From assembly GCA_900549895.1 (NCBI GenBank), contig URQG01000008.1, positions 1-21,979 on the forward strand: a stretch of 21,979 nucleotides of DNA. The letters run 5' to 3'. The DNA comes from an uncultured Lachnobacterium sp. Lineage in GTDB: Bacteria; Bacillota; Clostridia; Lachnospirales; Lachnospiraceae. The position numbers and the translations under genes are program-made. Each line of letters starts with the position of its first letter. Within the stretch, counting starts at the first letter, position 1. Under the pieces are notes generated by a model. It was given only the letters and a program-made list of their open reading frames with translations. It ran no database searches and was not told the DNA's origin. Shown here in pieces: positions 7,529 through 14,337 of this stretch.

Positions 7529-8175
7529 TTTTCTTTCACCTTCGTACTCACTGTGATTCCATCTCCGATCGGCAACACCGCTGTCACCAGATCCTCCCGG
7601 TGTGTCAGTTCATACAGATACTCTCTCATCCGCTTATATATCGTCCGGTTGCGTCTTGTCACTGCATAATGAGATTCAATGATATCACCGTCCTGCAGCA
7701 CATTATCCGAAACCAGTGTTGCACCCTCTTTCAGAAGCCGCATGATCTCCGGCATAAAGTGAATGTACTGTCCCTTTGCCGCATCCATAAAGATAAGATC
7801 AAACGGTTCATCCAGTGTCGGCAGTATTTCTGCCGCATCTCCTTCAAGCAACGTAATCTGATTTTCCTTTCCGGCACGCTTAAAATTCTCGCGTGCGATC
7901 GGAATCCTCTTTTCATAGTTTTCAATGGTGACAATTTTACAATCCTCCGGCGCATACTCCGCCATCAGAATCGAGGAAAACCCGACCGCAGCGCCAACCT
8001 CAAGAATCCTCTTCGGTTTTGTCATCGCAAGTAATAATTTCAAAAAGCTCTGCATCTCCTTGCGGATAATCGGCACATAGGTATCCAGCGCTTCCCGTTC
8101 GATGGTATCAAGTATCGGTGTATTTCCCGTATCCAGCGAATTGATATAGGTCACCAGACGTTCGTCCACTATCAT
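7525..8175 (-). CDS. trmR: tRNA 5-hydroxyuridine O-methyltransferase TrmR
   Basis: This 216-residue class I SAM-dependent O-methyltransferase belongs to the YrrM/COMT-like family. The SAM-binding motif is ILEVGAAVGFSSI (residues 57-69). An acidic residue follows in VTIENYEKR, and the metal-site region includes FMDAAKGQY (Asp131) and SDNVLQDG (Asp157-Asn158). In B. subtilis, YrrM (TrmR) methylates ho5U34 to mo5U34 in tRNA and sits next to the U32 genes, exactly as here. A GAGG lies 7 bases before the ATG, and the gene starts 9 bases past the MltG-like stop. A catechol-type methyltransferase of other specificity is the alternative, but the overlap with trhP makes TrmR the better name. Confidence 0.88.
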   Translation of the reverse strand: MIVDERLVTYINSLDTGNTPILDTIEREALDTYVPIIRKEMQSFLKLLLAMTKPKRILEVGAAVGFSSILMAEYAPEDCKIVTIENYEKRIPIARENFKRAGKENQITLLEGDAAEILPTLDEPFDLIFMDAAKGQYIHFMPEIMRLLKEGATLVSDNVLQDGDIIESHYAVTRRNRTIYKRMREYLYELTHREDLVTAVLPIGDGITVSTKVKEK

Positions 8176-8184
8176 ATTTTAACC

Positions 8185-8616
8185 TCAATCAGCTTCCGTT
8201 GCCGCATGCTCCGTCGCCGCAGTACTTTCTGTCGATTCCGCCGACTCGGTCGCCTCATCCGGCGACATCGCAATCATCAGTTCCTTCGGTGTCATCGAAG
8301 TATTGAGTGTGTATACTCCCGGCTCAATACTGTGATTGTAAGCAGACAGTTTCAACTGCAGATAGAAAAGCTTGCTGTCTCTTACAAGACCCTTTTCCTC
8401 TAACATACCTGCGATCTGCTTATTGGACATATCCGGTTTTACCTGCACAAGAACATCCCTGCCGGGTGCTTCATCCACTGCTGTCTCTGTATAAAGACGA
8501 TATCCGTACTCATATCCGGTCTTGCTCAAATGGATGGTCACATACACAATGAGCAGAATTACCATCACAGAAAATGCAATTTTGATAAAAGAAAATAAAG
8601 CCTTGTTAATGTCCAT
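8185..8616 (-). CDS. Short MltG/YceG-like membrane protein lacking the transglycosylase domain
   Basis: The 143-residue protein has a short cytoplasmic N-terminus, one membrane segment at about residues 8-30, and an extracytoplasmic domain at about 55-118. That domain (VLVQVKPDMSNKQIAGMLEE, then GLVRDSKLF and IEPGVYTLNTSMTPKELM) matches the LysM-like N-terminal part of MltG/YceG. It then ends in an Ala/Glu/Ser/Thr-rich tail, so the catalytic YceG region of full-length MltG (over 300 residues) is absent. The position between the YrzB-like/YqgF genes and trmR corresponds to B. subtilis yrrL (mltG), so it is a shortened orthologue rather than a random fragment. The start at 8616 has AGGAG at correct spacing; a longer reading from 8694 would run into the RNase J gene. 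Peptidoglycan or divisome binding without cleavage is inferred. Confidence 0.75.
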   Translation of the reverse strand: MDINKALFSFIKIAFSVMVILLIVYVTIHLSKTGYEYGYRLYTETAVDEAPGRDVLVQVKPDMSNKQIAGMLEEKGLVRDSKLFYLQLKLSAYNHSIEPGVYTLNTSMTPKELMIAMSPDEATESAESTESTAATEHAATEAD

Positions 8617-8639
8617 ATTTACGCTCCTAACCTGCGCCC

Positions 8640-10313
8640 CTATACTTCCATAATGATTGGCATGATCATCGGACGTCTCTTTGTCTCTTTCCATACGAAA
8701 TCACCCAGGGCATCCTTCACTTCATTCTTGATCTTGCCCCAATCGGTAATATTGTGATCCATGCAATATTCCATCGTATGGTCAAGTACCGTCTTTGCCT
8801 CATCCATCAGGCTTTCGGAATTACGCACATACACAAATCCACGTGATACGATATCCGGCCCTGCCAGAACCTGTCCGGATCCTGACTCAAGTGTCATAAC
8901 AACGATGATAATACCATCTTCTGCCAGGCGCTGGCGATCACGTAACACAATATTGCCGACATCGCCGACACCAAGTCCATCAACCATAACATTGCCGACC
9001 TGTACATGTCCGGTTACATCAGCACCGTTCTCATCGATCTCCAGTACATCTCCCGACGAAAGGATCTTGATATGATCATGGTCATAACCAAGTTCTTCCG
9101 CAATCTTTGCCTGTGCCACCAGATGCTTATACTCACCATGAACAGGAATCGAATACTTCGGGTTTACCAGAGAATAGATCAGCTTGATATCCTCTCTGCA
9201 CGCATGACCCGATACATGTACATCCTCAAAAATAACATCTGCGCCTTTTCGCATAAGATCGTTGATCACACCTGTGACCGACTTCTCATTACCCGGAATC
9301 GGATGAGAACTGAATACGATCGTATCATTTGGCTTGATTGCAACTTTTCTGTGTGTGCCGGATGCCATACGTGACAATGCAGCCATGGATTCTCCCTGAC
9401 TTCCCGTTGTAATGATAACGGTCTGCTCATCCGGATAATTCTTGAGCTGATCCGCGTCGATCAGAATATTATCCGGCAGTGACAGATAACCGAGTTCCGA
9501 AGCAATGGAAATAATATTGACCATACTTCTTCCCTCAATCGCAACCTTACGTCCGAATTTGTCCGCAGAGTTGATGATCTGCTGTACACGGTCTACGTTT
9601 GACGCAAATGTCGCGATAATAATTCTTGTATTTTTATGCTCGGCAAAAATATTATCGAGTGTCTTTCCTACTGATTTTTCGGACTTCGTAAATCCCGGCC
9701 GCTCCGCATTTGTACTGTCACAAAGCAATGCAAGCACGCCTTTTTTACCAATCTCACCGAATCTCTGTAAGTCGATCGCATCACCGAATACCGGTGTATA
9801 ATCTACCTTAAAATCTCCCGTGTGCACAACAATACCTGCCGGCGAATAGATGGCAAGTGCTGCTGCATCCTGAATACTATGGTTTGTTTTGATAAACTCA
9901 ACACGGAAACAGCCAAGATTGATATGCTGTCCGTATTTTACAATTTTACGCTTTGTCTTCTTAAGAAGATCATGCTCCTCAAGTTTGTGTTCAATGATGG
10001 CCATCGTCAACTTGGTCGCATAGATTGGCACATTGATGTCACGCAATACATAAGGGATTGCTCCGATATGATCTTCATGAGCATGTGTGATAAAAAAGCC
10101 CTTGACCTTATCAATATTATCCTTCAGATAGGTCACATCCGGGATGACAAGATCGACACCATACATATCATCCTCAGGGAATGCCAGACCACAGTCCACA
10201 ACAATAATACTGTCTTCGTATTCAAAGGCAGTAATATTCATACCAATCTGCTCTAATCCTCCCAAAGGAATGATCTTGAGCTTACTACTATTTAATTTTT
10301 CCTGTTTTTTCAT
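8640..10313 (-). CDS. rnj: Ribonuclease J
   Basis: This 557-residue protein is a metallo-beta-lactamase/beta-CASP RNase of the family that performs 5'-3' exonuclease and endonuclease cleavage of mRNA and rRNA in Firmicutes. The zinc motif THAHEDH lies at residues 76-82, and HTGDFKVD and a DST motif follow. The beta-CASP region contains IIATFASNVDRV, GRSM and TTGSQGE, then FSSHPIPGNE and VHVSGHA and IPVHGEY; the final domain begins near VGDVGNIVLRDR. GGAGGTAAT precedes the ATG. It is inserted between the DUF1292 gene and the MltG-like gene, a place where B. subtilis has no RNase J. Whether it corresponds to J1 or J2 cannot be told without alignment, so the symbol is generic. Confidence 0.93.
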   Translation of the reverse strand: MKKQEKLNSSKLKIIPLGGLEQIGMNITAFEYEDSIIVVDCGLAFPEDDMYGVDLVIPDVTYLKDNIDKVKGFFITHAHEDHIGAIPYVLRDINVPIYATKLTMAIIEHKLEEHDLLKKTKRKIVKYGQHINLGCFRVEFIKTNHSIQDAAALAIYSPAGIVVHTGDFKVDYTPVFGDAIDLQRFGEIGKKGVLALLCDSTNAERPGFTKSEKSVGKTLDNIFAEHKNTRIIIATFASNVDRVQQIINSADKFGRKVAIEGRSMVNIISIASELGYLSLPDNILIDADQLKNYPDEQTVIITTGSQGESMAALSRMASGTHRKVAIKPNDTIVFSSHPIPGNEKSVTGVINDLMRKGADVIFEDVHVSGHACREDIKLIYSLVNPKYSIPVHGEYKHLVAQAKIAEELGYDHDHIKILSSGDVLEIDENGADVTGHVQVGNVMVDGLGVGDVGNIVLRDRQRLAEDGIIIVVMTLESGSGQVLAGPDIVSRGFVYVRNSESLMDEAKTVLDHTMEYCMDHNITDWGKIKNEVKDALGDFVWKETKRRPMIMPIIMEV

Positions 10314-10343
10314 ATTACCTCCAAAAAATAATTCCGTTCCACT

Positions 10344-10607
10344 TTAATACAAAAGTTCTGTTTCTTCATCCGCAAGTTCAGCAAACACTTTCGCGATCGC
10401 AGCAAACTCTACATCGTCGTCCACAATCTCGTAAAGTACTTCCTCATCCTGTGTCTTTAATTCTTTTAAAATATATGCTTCACTGTCTCCGGTCTCATTA
10501 CCGTCCGAGACAAGTAAATACTTGATTCCGTTAAGCTGAGTTTCTTCCTCAACCGCAAATTCCACAACCTCATCGGTCTGTGGATCAACAAATTTTATTT
10601 TCTCCAT
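10344..10607 (-). CDS. DUF1292 family acidic protein (YrzB-like)
   Basis: This 87-residue, strongly acidic protein starts EKIKFVDPQTDEVVEFAVEE and continues with YLLVSDGNE and DDDVEFAAIAKVFAEL, the pattern of DUF1292 proteins such as B. subtilis YrzB. No function is established for the family that I can name. It lies 9 bases downstream of ruvX and 30 bases upstream of the RNase J gene in a co-oriented run. AGGAAAG sits before the ATG. Conservation of the ireB-ruvX-DUF1292 order across Firmicutes is the main support for the assignment. Confidence 0.85.
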   Translation of the reverse strand: MEKIKFVDPQTDEVVEFAVEEETQLNGIKYLLVSDGNETGDSEAYILKELKTQDEEVLYEIVDDDVEFAAIAKVFAELADEETELLY

Positions 10608-10616
10608 TTTTCTTTC

Positions 10617-11072
10617 CTACTGTTTCTCATCCTTTTTTAATTCTTCCGGATGATTTGATAAATAATCCAAATATCCCTGCAAAATAAAGATTGCAGCGAT
10701 CTCATCAACATATTCCTTGCGGTTTTCCCGTCTTATGCCCATCTCCATCATAGAATTATCCGCGGCAACGGTCGTCAGACGTTCATCCCACAAAATAACA
10801 GGAAGATTGCAACGTTTTTCAAGGAGTTCTTTGAACTCCTTCGTTTTTTCGCAGCGATCTCCTTCTGTATTATTCATATTTTTAGGGTAGCCAAGTACAA
10901 TTCTCTCTGCACCGTACTCGCCTACCAGTTCATCGATTCGTGCCAGCGTCTGTCGCAGCTTCGATGGCGACTTTCTTCGAACGATCTCAACTCCCTGTGC
11001 CGTGATCAAAAGTTCGTCACTTACTGCAACGCCCACTGTCTTCGAACCAAAATCCAATCCTAAAATCCGCAT
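10617..11072 (-). CDS. ruvX: YqgF/RuvX family putative Holliday junction resolvase
   Basis: This 151-residue protein has the RNase H-like fold signature of YqgF: MRILGLDFGSKTVGVAVSDE at the start (catalytic Asp7), IVLGYPKNMNNTEG in the middle, and LWDERLTT, with a late EYVDEIAAIFILQGYL segment carrying the last acidic residue. The family is annotated as a Holliday junction resolvase-like protein; in E. coli it is linked to 16S rRNA 5'-end processing, so a role in RNA maturation is equally possible. GGGAG precedes the ATG. It is 17 bases from ireB and 9 bases from the DUF1292 gene, in the same order as B. subtilis yrzL-yrrK-yrzB. Confidence 0.92.
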   Translation of the reverse strand: MRILGLDFGSKTVGVAVSDELLITAQGVEIVRRKSPSKLRQTLARIDELVGEYGAERIVLGYPKNMNNTEGDRCEKTKEFKELLEKRCNLPVILWDERLTTVAADNSMMEMGIRRENRKEYVDEIAAIFILQGYLDYLSNHPEELKKDEKQ

Positions 11073-11089
11073 AATTCTCCCGTGCCGGA

Positions 11090-11353
11090 TTAGTTCCAGG
11101 AATTATTCTTAATATAAGCCCGTAATACTTCTTCCACAAGCTCGTCCCTCTCTACCTTCATAATCAGACTTCTTGCATTATTATGACTCGTAATATATGT
11201 CGGGTCTCCGGACATAATGTATCCGACAATTTGATTTACCGGATTGTATCCCTTCTCGCTCAAAGCGCGGAATACAATTTCAAGAACATCCTTAACCTGT
11301 AACTCCGGTTCTTTTTGTACTGTAAAAAATTGTGTATTATTTAAGTTCTCCAT
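11090..11353 (-). CDS. ireB: IreB family regulatory phosphoprotein (UPF0297)
   Basis: This 87-residue protein matches the UPF0297/IreB family: a Thr-containing N-terminus (NNTQFFTV), then VKDVLEIVFRALSEKGYNPVNQIVGYIMSGDPTYITSHNNARSLI and a short acidic helix. In Enterococcus faecalis, IreB is phosphorylated on N-terminal threonines by the PASTA-domain kinase IreK and affects cephalosporin tolerance; the Thr7 and Thr11 here are candidate sites. The gene is first in its operon, with a TTGTAT-N17-TACAAT promoter about 51 bases upstream. No kinase gene is in the window. The family assignment is firm, and the signalling role is transferred by homology. Confidence 0.92.
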   Translation of the reverse strand: MENLNNTQFFTVQKEPELQVKDVLEIVFRALSEKGYNPVNQIVGYIMSGDPTYITSHNNARSLIMKVERDELVEEVLRAYIKNNSWN

Positions 11354-11403
11354 ATTTGCCGCCCCTGTTCTTGTTTCATTTCACAACAAGCCCTGTTCTA
11401 TCT

Positions 11404-11432
11404 ATTGTAAACGAAATTTCACGAAAATACAA
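11404..11432 (-). promoter_or_regulatory. Promoter of the ireB-ruvX-DUF1292-rnj-mltG-like-trmR-trhP operon
   Basis: On the minus strand TTGTAT (11427-11432) and TACAAT (11404-11409) are separated by exactly 17 bases. The -10 matches consensus at five of six positions. The -35 lies 4 bases past the mtaB stop, so the ireB operon has its own start even though mtaB is co-oriented. Confidence 0.65.
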
Positions 11433-11435
11433 CCG

Positions 11436-12758
11436 TTATTGCTCCATATAATAAATCTCATCTGTCAAAGCTTTTGCGATCGTTCCTCGAAGCACTACAT
11501 TTTCAAGGCTTTCCCGCGATTTTGCTGCAACTTTAACATATTCCTTTGTATAACCGACATACATCTTCTCTCCGTCAATCGTTGCCGGTTCCTCAAAAAG
11601 CACTTCCTCTTCTCTTCCCAGATAATAGTCACGAAACTCTCTGGACATGCGCTCAGATAAAGCGATCAGCTCAGCACTGCGCTTTGTCTTAATCTCCTCC
11701 GGCACCTGGTTTTCCATCACCGCCGCGCGGGTTCCCTGACGTTTGGAATATTTAAAAATATGCATCTCATAGAAATGGATCTTCTCCAGAAACTCCTTTG
11801 TTTCTTCAAACTCTTCTTCCGTTTCACCAGGGAATCCAACGATCACATCTGTCGTAATTGCCGGATGATCAAAGTATTTGCGAAGCAGTCTGCATCCTTC
11901 TTCATACTGCGCGGCGGTATACTTACGGTTCATTCGTTTTAATGTTGCATCACATCCACTCTGCAGAGACAGATGAAAATGCGGACAGATTTTCTCCATC
12001 GAAGAAAGTTCTCTTGCAAACTCCTCCGTCACAATCTGCGGTTCAAGAGACCCTAAACGAATACGCCGAATTCCGTCAATCTTATGGATCTCCTGGATCA
12101 GATGAAGCAGACTCTCCTCACAGTCCACGCCGTAAGAACTCAGGTGGATTCCCGCAAGTGCCACTTCCTGATATCCTGTCTTTGCAAGACCCTTTATTTC
12201 TTTTAACACACTCTCAATATCGCGGCTTCGCACTCTTCCTCTTGCGTATGGAATAATACAGTAACTGCAAAACTGGTTGCATCCATCCTGCACCTTGACA
12301 AACGCGCGCGTATGCTCCGCCGTCTTTGTCAGCGACATCTCTTCAAAGCACTGCGGTTCATTGTTGATGTCAACCACAGACTCCACTTTGTCTGTCTGCT
12401 CATCTTTATCACGTTCCGCAAAGAATTCATCCAGACGGCTTACCAGTTCATTCTTTTGGTTGTTTCCAATCAGAATGTCAATCGAGAGATCCTGTTTTGC
12501 CTCTTCTTCCTTCGTCTGTACATAGCAGCCTGCCGCCACCACTGCAGCGTCCGGGTTCATCTTCTTCGCGCGGTGAAGCATCTGGCGTGACTTACGATCC
12601 GCCATATTGGTAACCGAGCAGGTATTGATCACATATACATCCGCCTTCTCATGGAAAGAAACGATCTCATATCCTGCTTTTTCAAGCAATTGCTGCATTG
12701 CTTCCGTCTCATATGCATTTACTTTACACCCCAGATTGTGTAATGCTGCTTTTTTCAT
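11436..12758 (-). CDS. mtaB: tRNA (N6-L-threonylcarbamoyladenosine(37)-C2)-methylthiotransferase MtaB
   Basis: The chosen protein has 440 residues. MtaB is a two-cluster radical SAM enzyme that converts t6A37 to ms2t6A in ANN-decoding tRNAs. The N-terminal UPF0004 cysteines are Cys11 (LGCKVN), Cys47 (INTCSVTN) and Cys78 (AAGCYVQ). The radical SAM CxxxCxxC is Cys160, Cys164 and Cys167. SLQSGCDATLKRMNR and DVIVGFPGETEEEF follow, and a C-terminal TRAM domain covers about the last 60 residues. The NLGCKVN form of the first motif and overall length separate it from MiaB. The start at 12758 has AGAGGAG before it; a longer reading from 12845 would cross the divergent promoter. It corresponds to B. 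subtilis yqeV, the last gene of the dnaK operon there. Confidence 0.94.
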   Translation of the reverse strand: MKKAALHNLGCKVNAYETEAMQQLLEKAGYEIVSFHEKADVYVINTCSVTNMADRKSRQMLHRAKKMNPDAAVVAAGCYVQTKEEEAKQDLSIDILIGNNQKNELVSRLDEFFAERDKDEQTDKVESVVDINNEPQCFEEMSLTKTAEHTRAFVKVQDGCNQFCSYCIIPYARGRVRSRDIESVLKEIKGLAKTGYQEVALAGIHLSSYGVDCEESLLHLIQEIHKIDGIRRIRLGSLEPQIVTEEFARELSSMEKICPHFHLSLQSGCDATLKRMNRKYTAAQYEEGCRLLRKYFDHPAITTDVIVGFPGETEEEFEETKEFLEKIHFYEMHIFKYSKRQGTRAAVMENQVPEEIKTKRSAELIALSERMSREFRDYYLGREEEVLFEEPATIDGEKMYVGYTKEYVKVAAKSRESLENVVLRGTIAKALTDEIYYMEQ

Positions 12759-12777
12759 TTTTTCTCCTCTAATACAA

Positions 12778-12806
12778 TTGACTTTTCCAAAGAAAACCTT
12801 TACTAT
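12778..12806 (+). promoter_or_regulatory. Promoter of the HPr-like gene
   Basis: TTGACT (12778-12783) and TACTAT (12801-12806) are separated by 17 bases. The -35 matches consensus at five of six positions. The predicted transcription start is near 12813, about 34 bases before the ATG. The promoter lies in the 88-base gap divergent to mtaB. Confidence 0.7.
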
Positions 12807-12822
12807 CAAAGGTAGATAGTAA
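12800..12822 (+). promoter_or_regulatory. Palindromic operator candidate over the -10 and transcription start
   Basis: TTACTATC (12800-12807) and GATAGTAA (12815-12822) form a perfect 8-bp inverted repeat with a 7-base spacer. It covers the whole -10 hexamer and the predicted start site, where a bound repressor would block transcription. It could instead form a hairpin at the very 5' end of the mRNA. No regulator gene is adjacent. Confidence 0.45.
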
Positions 12823-12846
12823 TAGCTAAGTAAGGAGGTTTTCATT

Positions 12847-13080
12847 ATGAAAACAGTACAGATTTCATTAAACTCAATTGGAAAAGTAAAGTCATTTGTT
12901 AACGCAATCTCACAGTTCGATTACGACTTTGATTTAATTTCAGGAAGATACGTTATTGACGCTAAGTCCATCATGGGTATCTTCAGTTTAGATTTATCCA
13001 AGCCGATCGACCTGGCAATCCACACCGAGACCAATCTCGATGAGATCCTTGAAGTATTAAAGCCATACATCATCGGATAA
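12847..13080 (+). CDS. HPr-fold protein lacking the phosphorylatable histidine (Crh-like)
   Basis: This 77-residue protein aligns with HPr through its C-terminal two thirds. The segment AKSIMGIFSLDL (Ser41) matches the KSIMGVMSL region around Ser46 of HPr, and DLAIHTETNLDEILEVL matches the last strand and helix. HPr carries its PTS phosphate on His15 in a GIHARPA loop; here the same stretch is SLNSIGKV, and the only histidine is His59. It therefore cannot be a PTS phosphocarrier, but it keeps the serine region that HPr kinase modifies, as in Bacillus Crh. A role as a CcpA co-effector is inference. AGGAGG lies 8 bases before the ATG, with a strong promoter upstream and a terminator downstream. 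It is the only complete plus-strand gene in the window. Confidence 0.75.
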   Translation: MKTVQISLNSIGKVKSFVNAISQFDYDFDLISGRYVIDAKSIMGIFSLDLSKPIDLAIHTETNLDEILEVLKPYIIG

Positions 13081-13107
13081 TCGGAACCAACAACATATAA
13101 CATTTTA

Positions 13108-13143
13108 AACGACCTGCAAGCGAGCTTGCAGGTCGTTATTTTT
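13108..13143 (+). terminator. Intrinsic terminator of the HPr-like gene
   Basis: AACGACCTGCAAGC (13108-13121) pairs perfectly with GCTTGCAGGTCGTT (13124-13137), followed by ATTTTT. The T-run overlaps the stop codon of the convergent thiI gene, so one hairpin serves the gene ends on both strands. The minus-strand reading has only a short TTTAAAA after the stem. Confidence 0.92.
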
Positions 13144-14326
13144 ACTCTGCTTCCACCATAATCGTCTCGGTCGTCTCGATCGCCGTCTGCATCAGTTCGT
13201 CGATCTTTTCCTCAAGCTTTCGCTCGGATCTCTTGATAATGTTCAGATTCGGCTTTGTTACCGGGTGTTTTGCGACGAAGATCGTGCAACAATCCTCATA
13301 AGGGAGAATGGAAGTCTCATAGGTGTCTATCTTCTCAGCAATCGATACAATATCCTGCTTATCCATCGCAATCAACGGACGATATACCGGCATCTCGCAC
13401 ACTTCATTTGTAACTGCAAGTGACTGCATCGTCTGACTTGCCACCTGTCCGATGCTTTCACCTGTGATCATACCGAGACACTTGCCCTCTTTCGCAAAAT
13501 GCTCCGCAATCTTCATCATGTAACGGCGCATGATGATCGTCAGCTCCTCATGCGGACATTTCTCATAGATATACAACTGAATATCCGTAAAGTTAACAAC
13601 TCGAAGACGGATCGGTCCGGAATACTTTGCAACCTTCTTGGCCAGATCAATGACCTTCTGCTTTGCGCGCTCACTTGTATAAGGCGGTGCATGGAAATAC
13701 GTTGCTTCCAGTGTGACACCACGCTTCGAGATCATGTATCCCGCTACCGGAGAATCGATTCCACCGGATAAAAGAAGCATCGCACGTCCCGCTGTGCCGA
13801 GCGGCATACCACCCGGACCTGGGATCTCGGTCGAATAGATATTGATCATCGGGCGAATCTCCACATGGATCATAACCTGCGGATGATGGACATCTACTTT
13901 CGTCTCCGGAAATGCCTCAAGAATCTTCTCGCCGACTGCCGCATTAATCTCCATGGAAGTCATCGGATAGTTCTTTCTCGCACGTCTTGCATCTACCTTG
14001 AATGTAAAATTCTTGTCCGGATAAGCCGAATCCACATGCGCGATCACATCCTTTGCGAGCTGATCAAACCCTTTGTCTTCCACCAGTATAACCGGACAGA
14101 TTCCAACAATACCAAACACTCTCTGCAGAGCTTCGACCGTTTCGTCATAATCATACTCTCCGTCCGTCTCCACATAGACACGTCCGTTTTCCTTACGCAC
14201 GGTAAAGTTTCCCTCCACATTCTTAAGCTGATACTCAATATTATGTACCAGCGCATCTTCAAACAGATAACGATTTTTACCTTTGATCGCAATCTCTGCG
14301 TATTTGATCAAAAAAGCCTTATACAT
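13142..14326 (-). CDS. thiI: tRNA 4-thiouridine synthase ThiI
   Basis: The chosen protein has 394 residues. ThiI adenylates U8 of tRNA and transfers sulfur to give 4-thiouridine; in some bacteria it also serves thiamine synthesis. The N-terminal ferredoxin-like and THUMP region covers about residues 1-165, with IKYAEIAIKGKNR at the start. The PP-loop ATPase motif is LLLSGGIDSPVAGY (residues 185-197), followed by ITGESIGQVASQT and a paired Cys segment PYEDCCTIF. It ends without a rhodanese domain, like the B. subtilis form that takes sulfur from the desulfurase NifZ; the cysteine desulfurase gene ends 11 bases upstream. AAGGAG precedes the chosen ATG at 14326; a longer reading from 14428 would overlap the desulfurase gene. 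Confidence 0.94.
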   Translation of the reverse strand: MYKAFLIKYAEIAIKGKNRYLFEDALVHNIEYQLKNVEGNFTVRKENGRVYVETDGEYDYDETVEALQRVFGIVGICPVILVEDKGFDQLAKDVIAHVDSAYPDKNFTFKVDARRARKNYPMTSMEINAAVGEKILEAFPETKVDVHHPQVMIHVEIRPMINIYSTEIPGPGGMPLGTAGRAMLLLSGGIDSPVAGYMISKRGVTLEATYFHAPPYTSERAKQKVIDLAKKVAKYSGPIRLRVVNFTDIQLYIYEKCPHEELTIIMRRYMMKIAEHFAKEGKCLGMITGESIGQVASQTMQSLAVTNEVCEMPVYRPLIAMDKQDIVSIAEKIDTYETSILPYEDCCTIFVAKHPVTKPNLNIIKRSERKLEEKIDELMQTAIETTETIMVEAE

Positions 14327-14337
14327 ACTGATTCTCC

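Noticed and set aside
8617..8694. Upstream extension of the MltG-like protein starting at 8694
   Set aside because: It would overlap the last 18 codons of the RNase J gene in another frame, and the ATG at 8616 has AGGAG with correct spacing and leads straight into the membrane segment.
12759..12845. Longer N-terminus for MtaB starting at 12845
   Set aside because: It would run through the promoter of the divergent HPr-like gene, and ATG 12758 has AGAGGAG before it and begins at the conserved NLGCKVN region.
13108..13137. 14-bp perfect palindrome as an attachment or recombination site
   Set aside because: It is followed by a T-run and lies between convergent genes, so an intrinsic terminator explains it fully.
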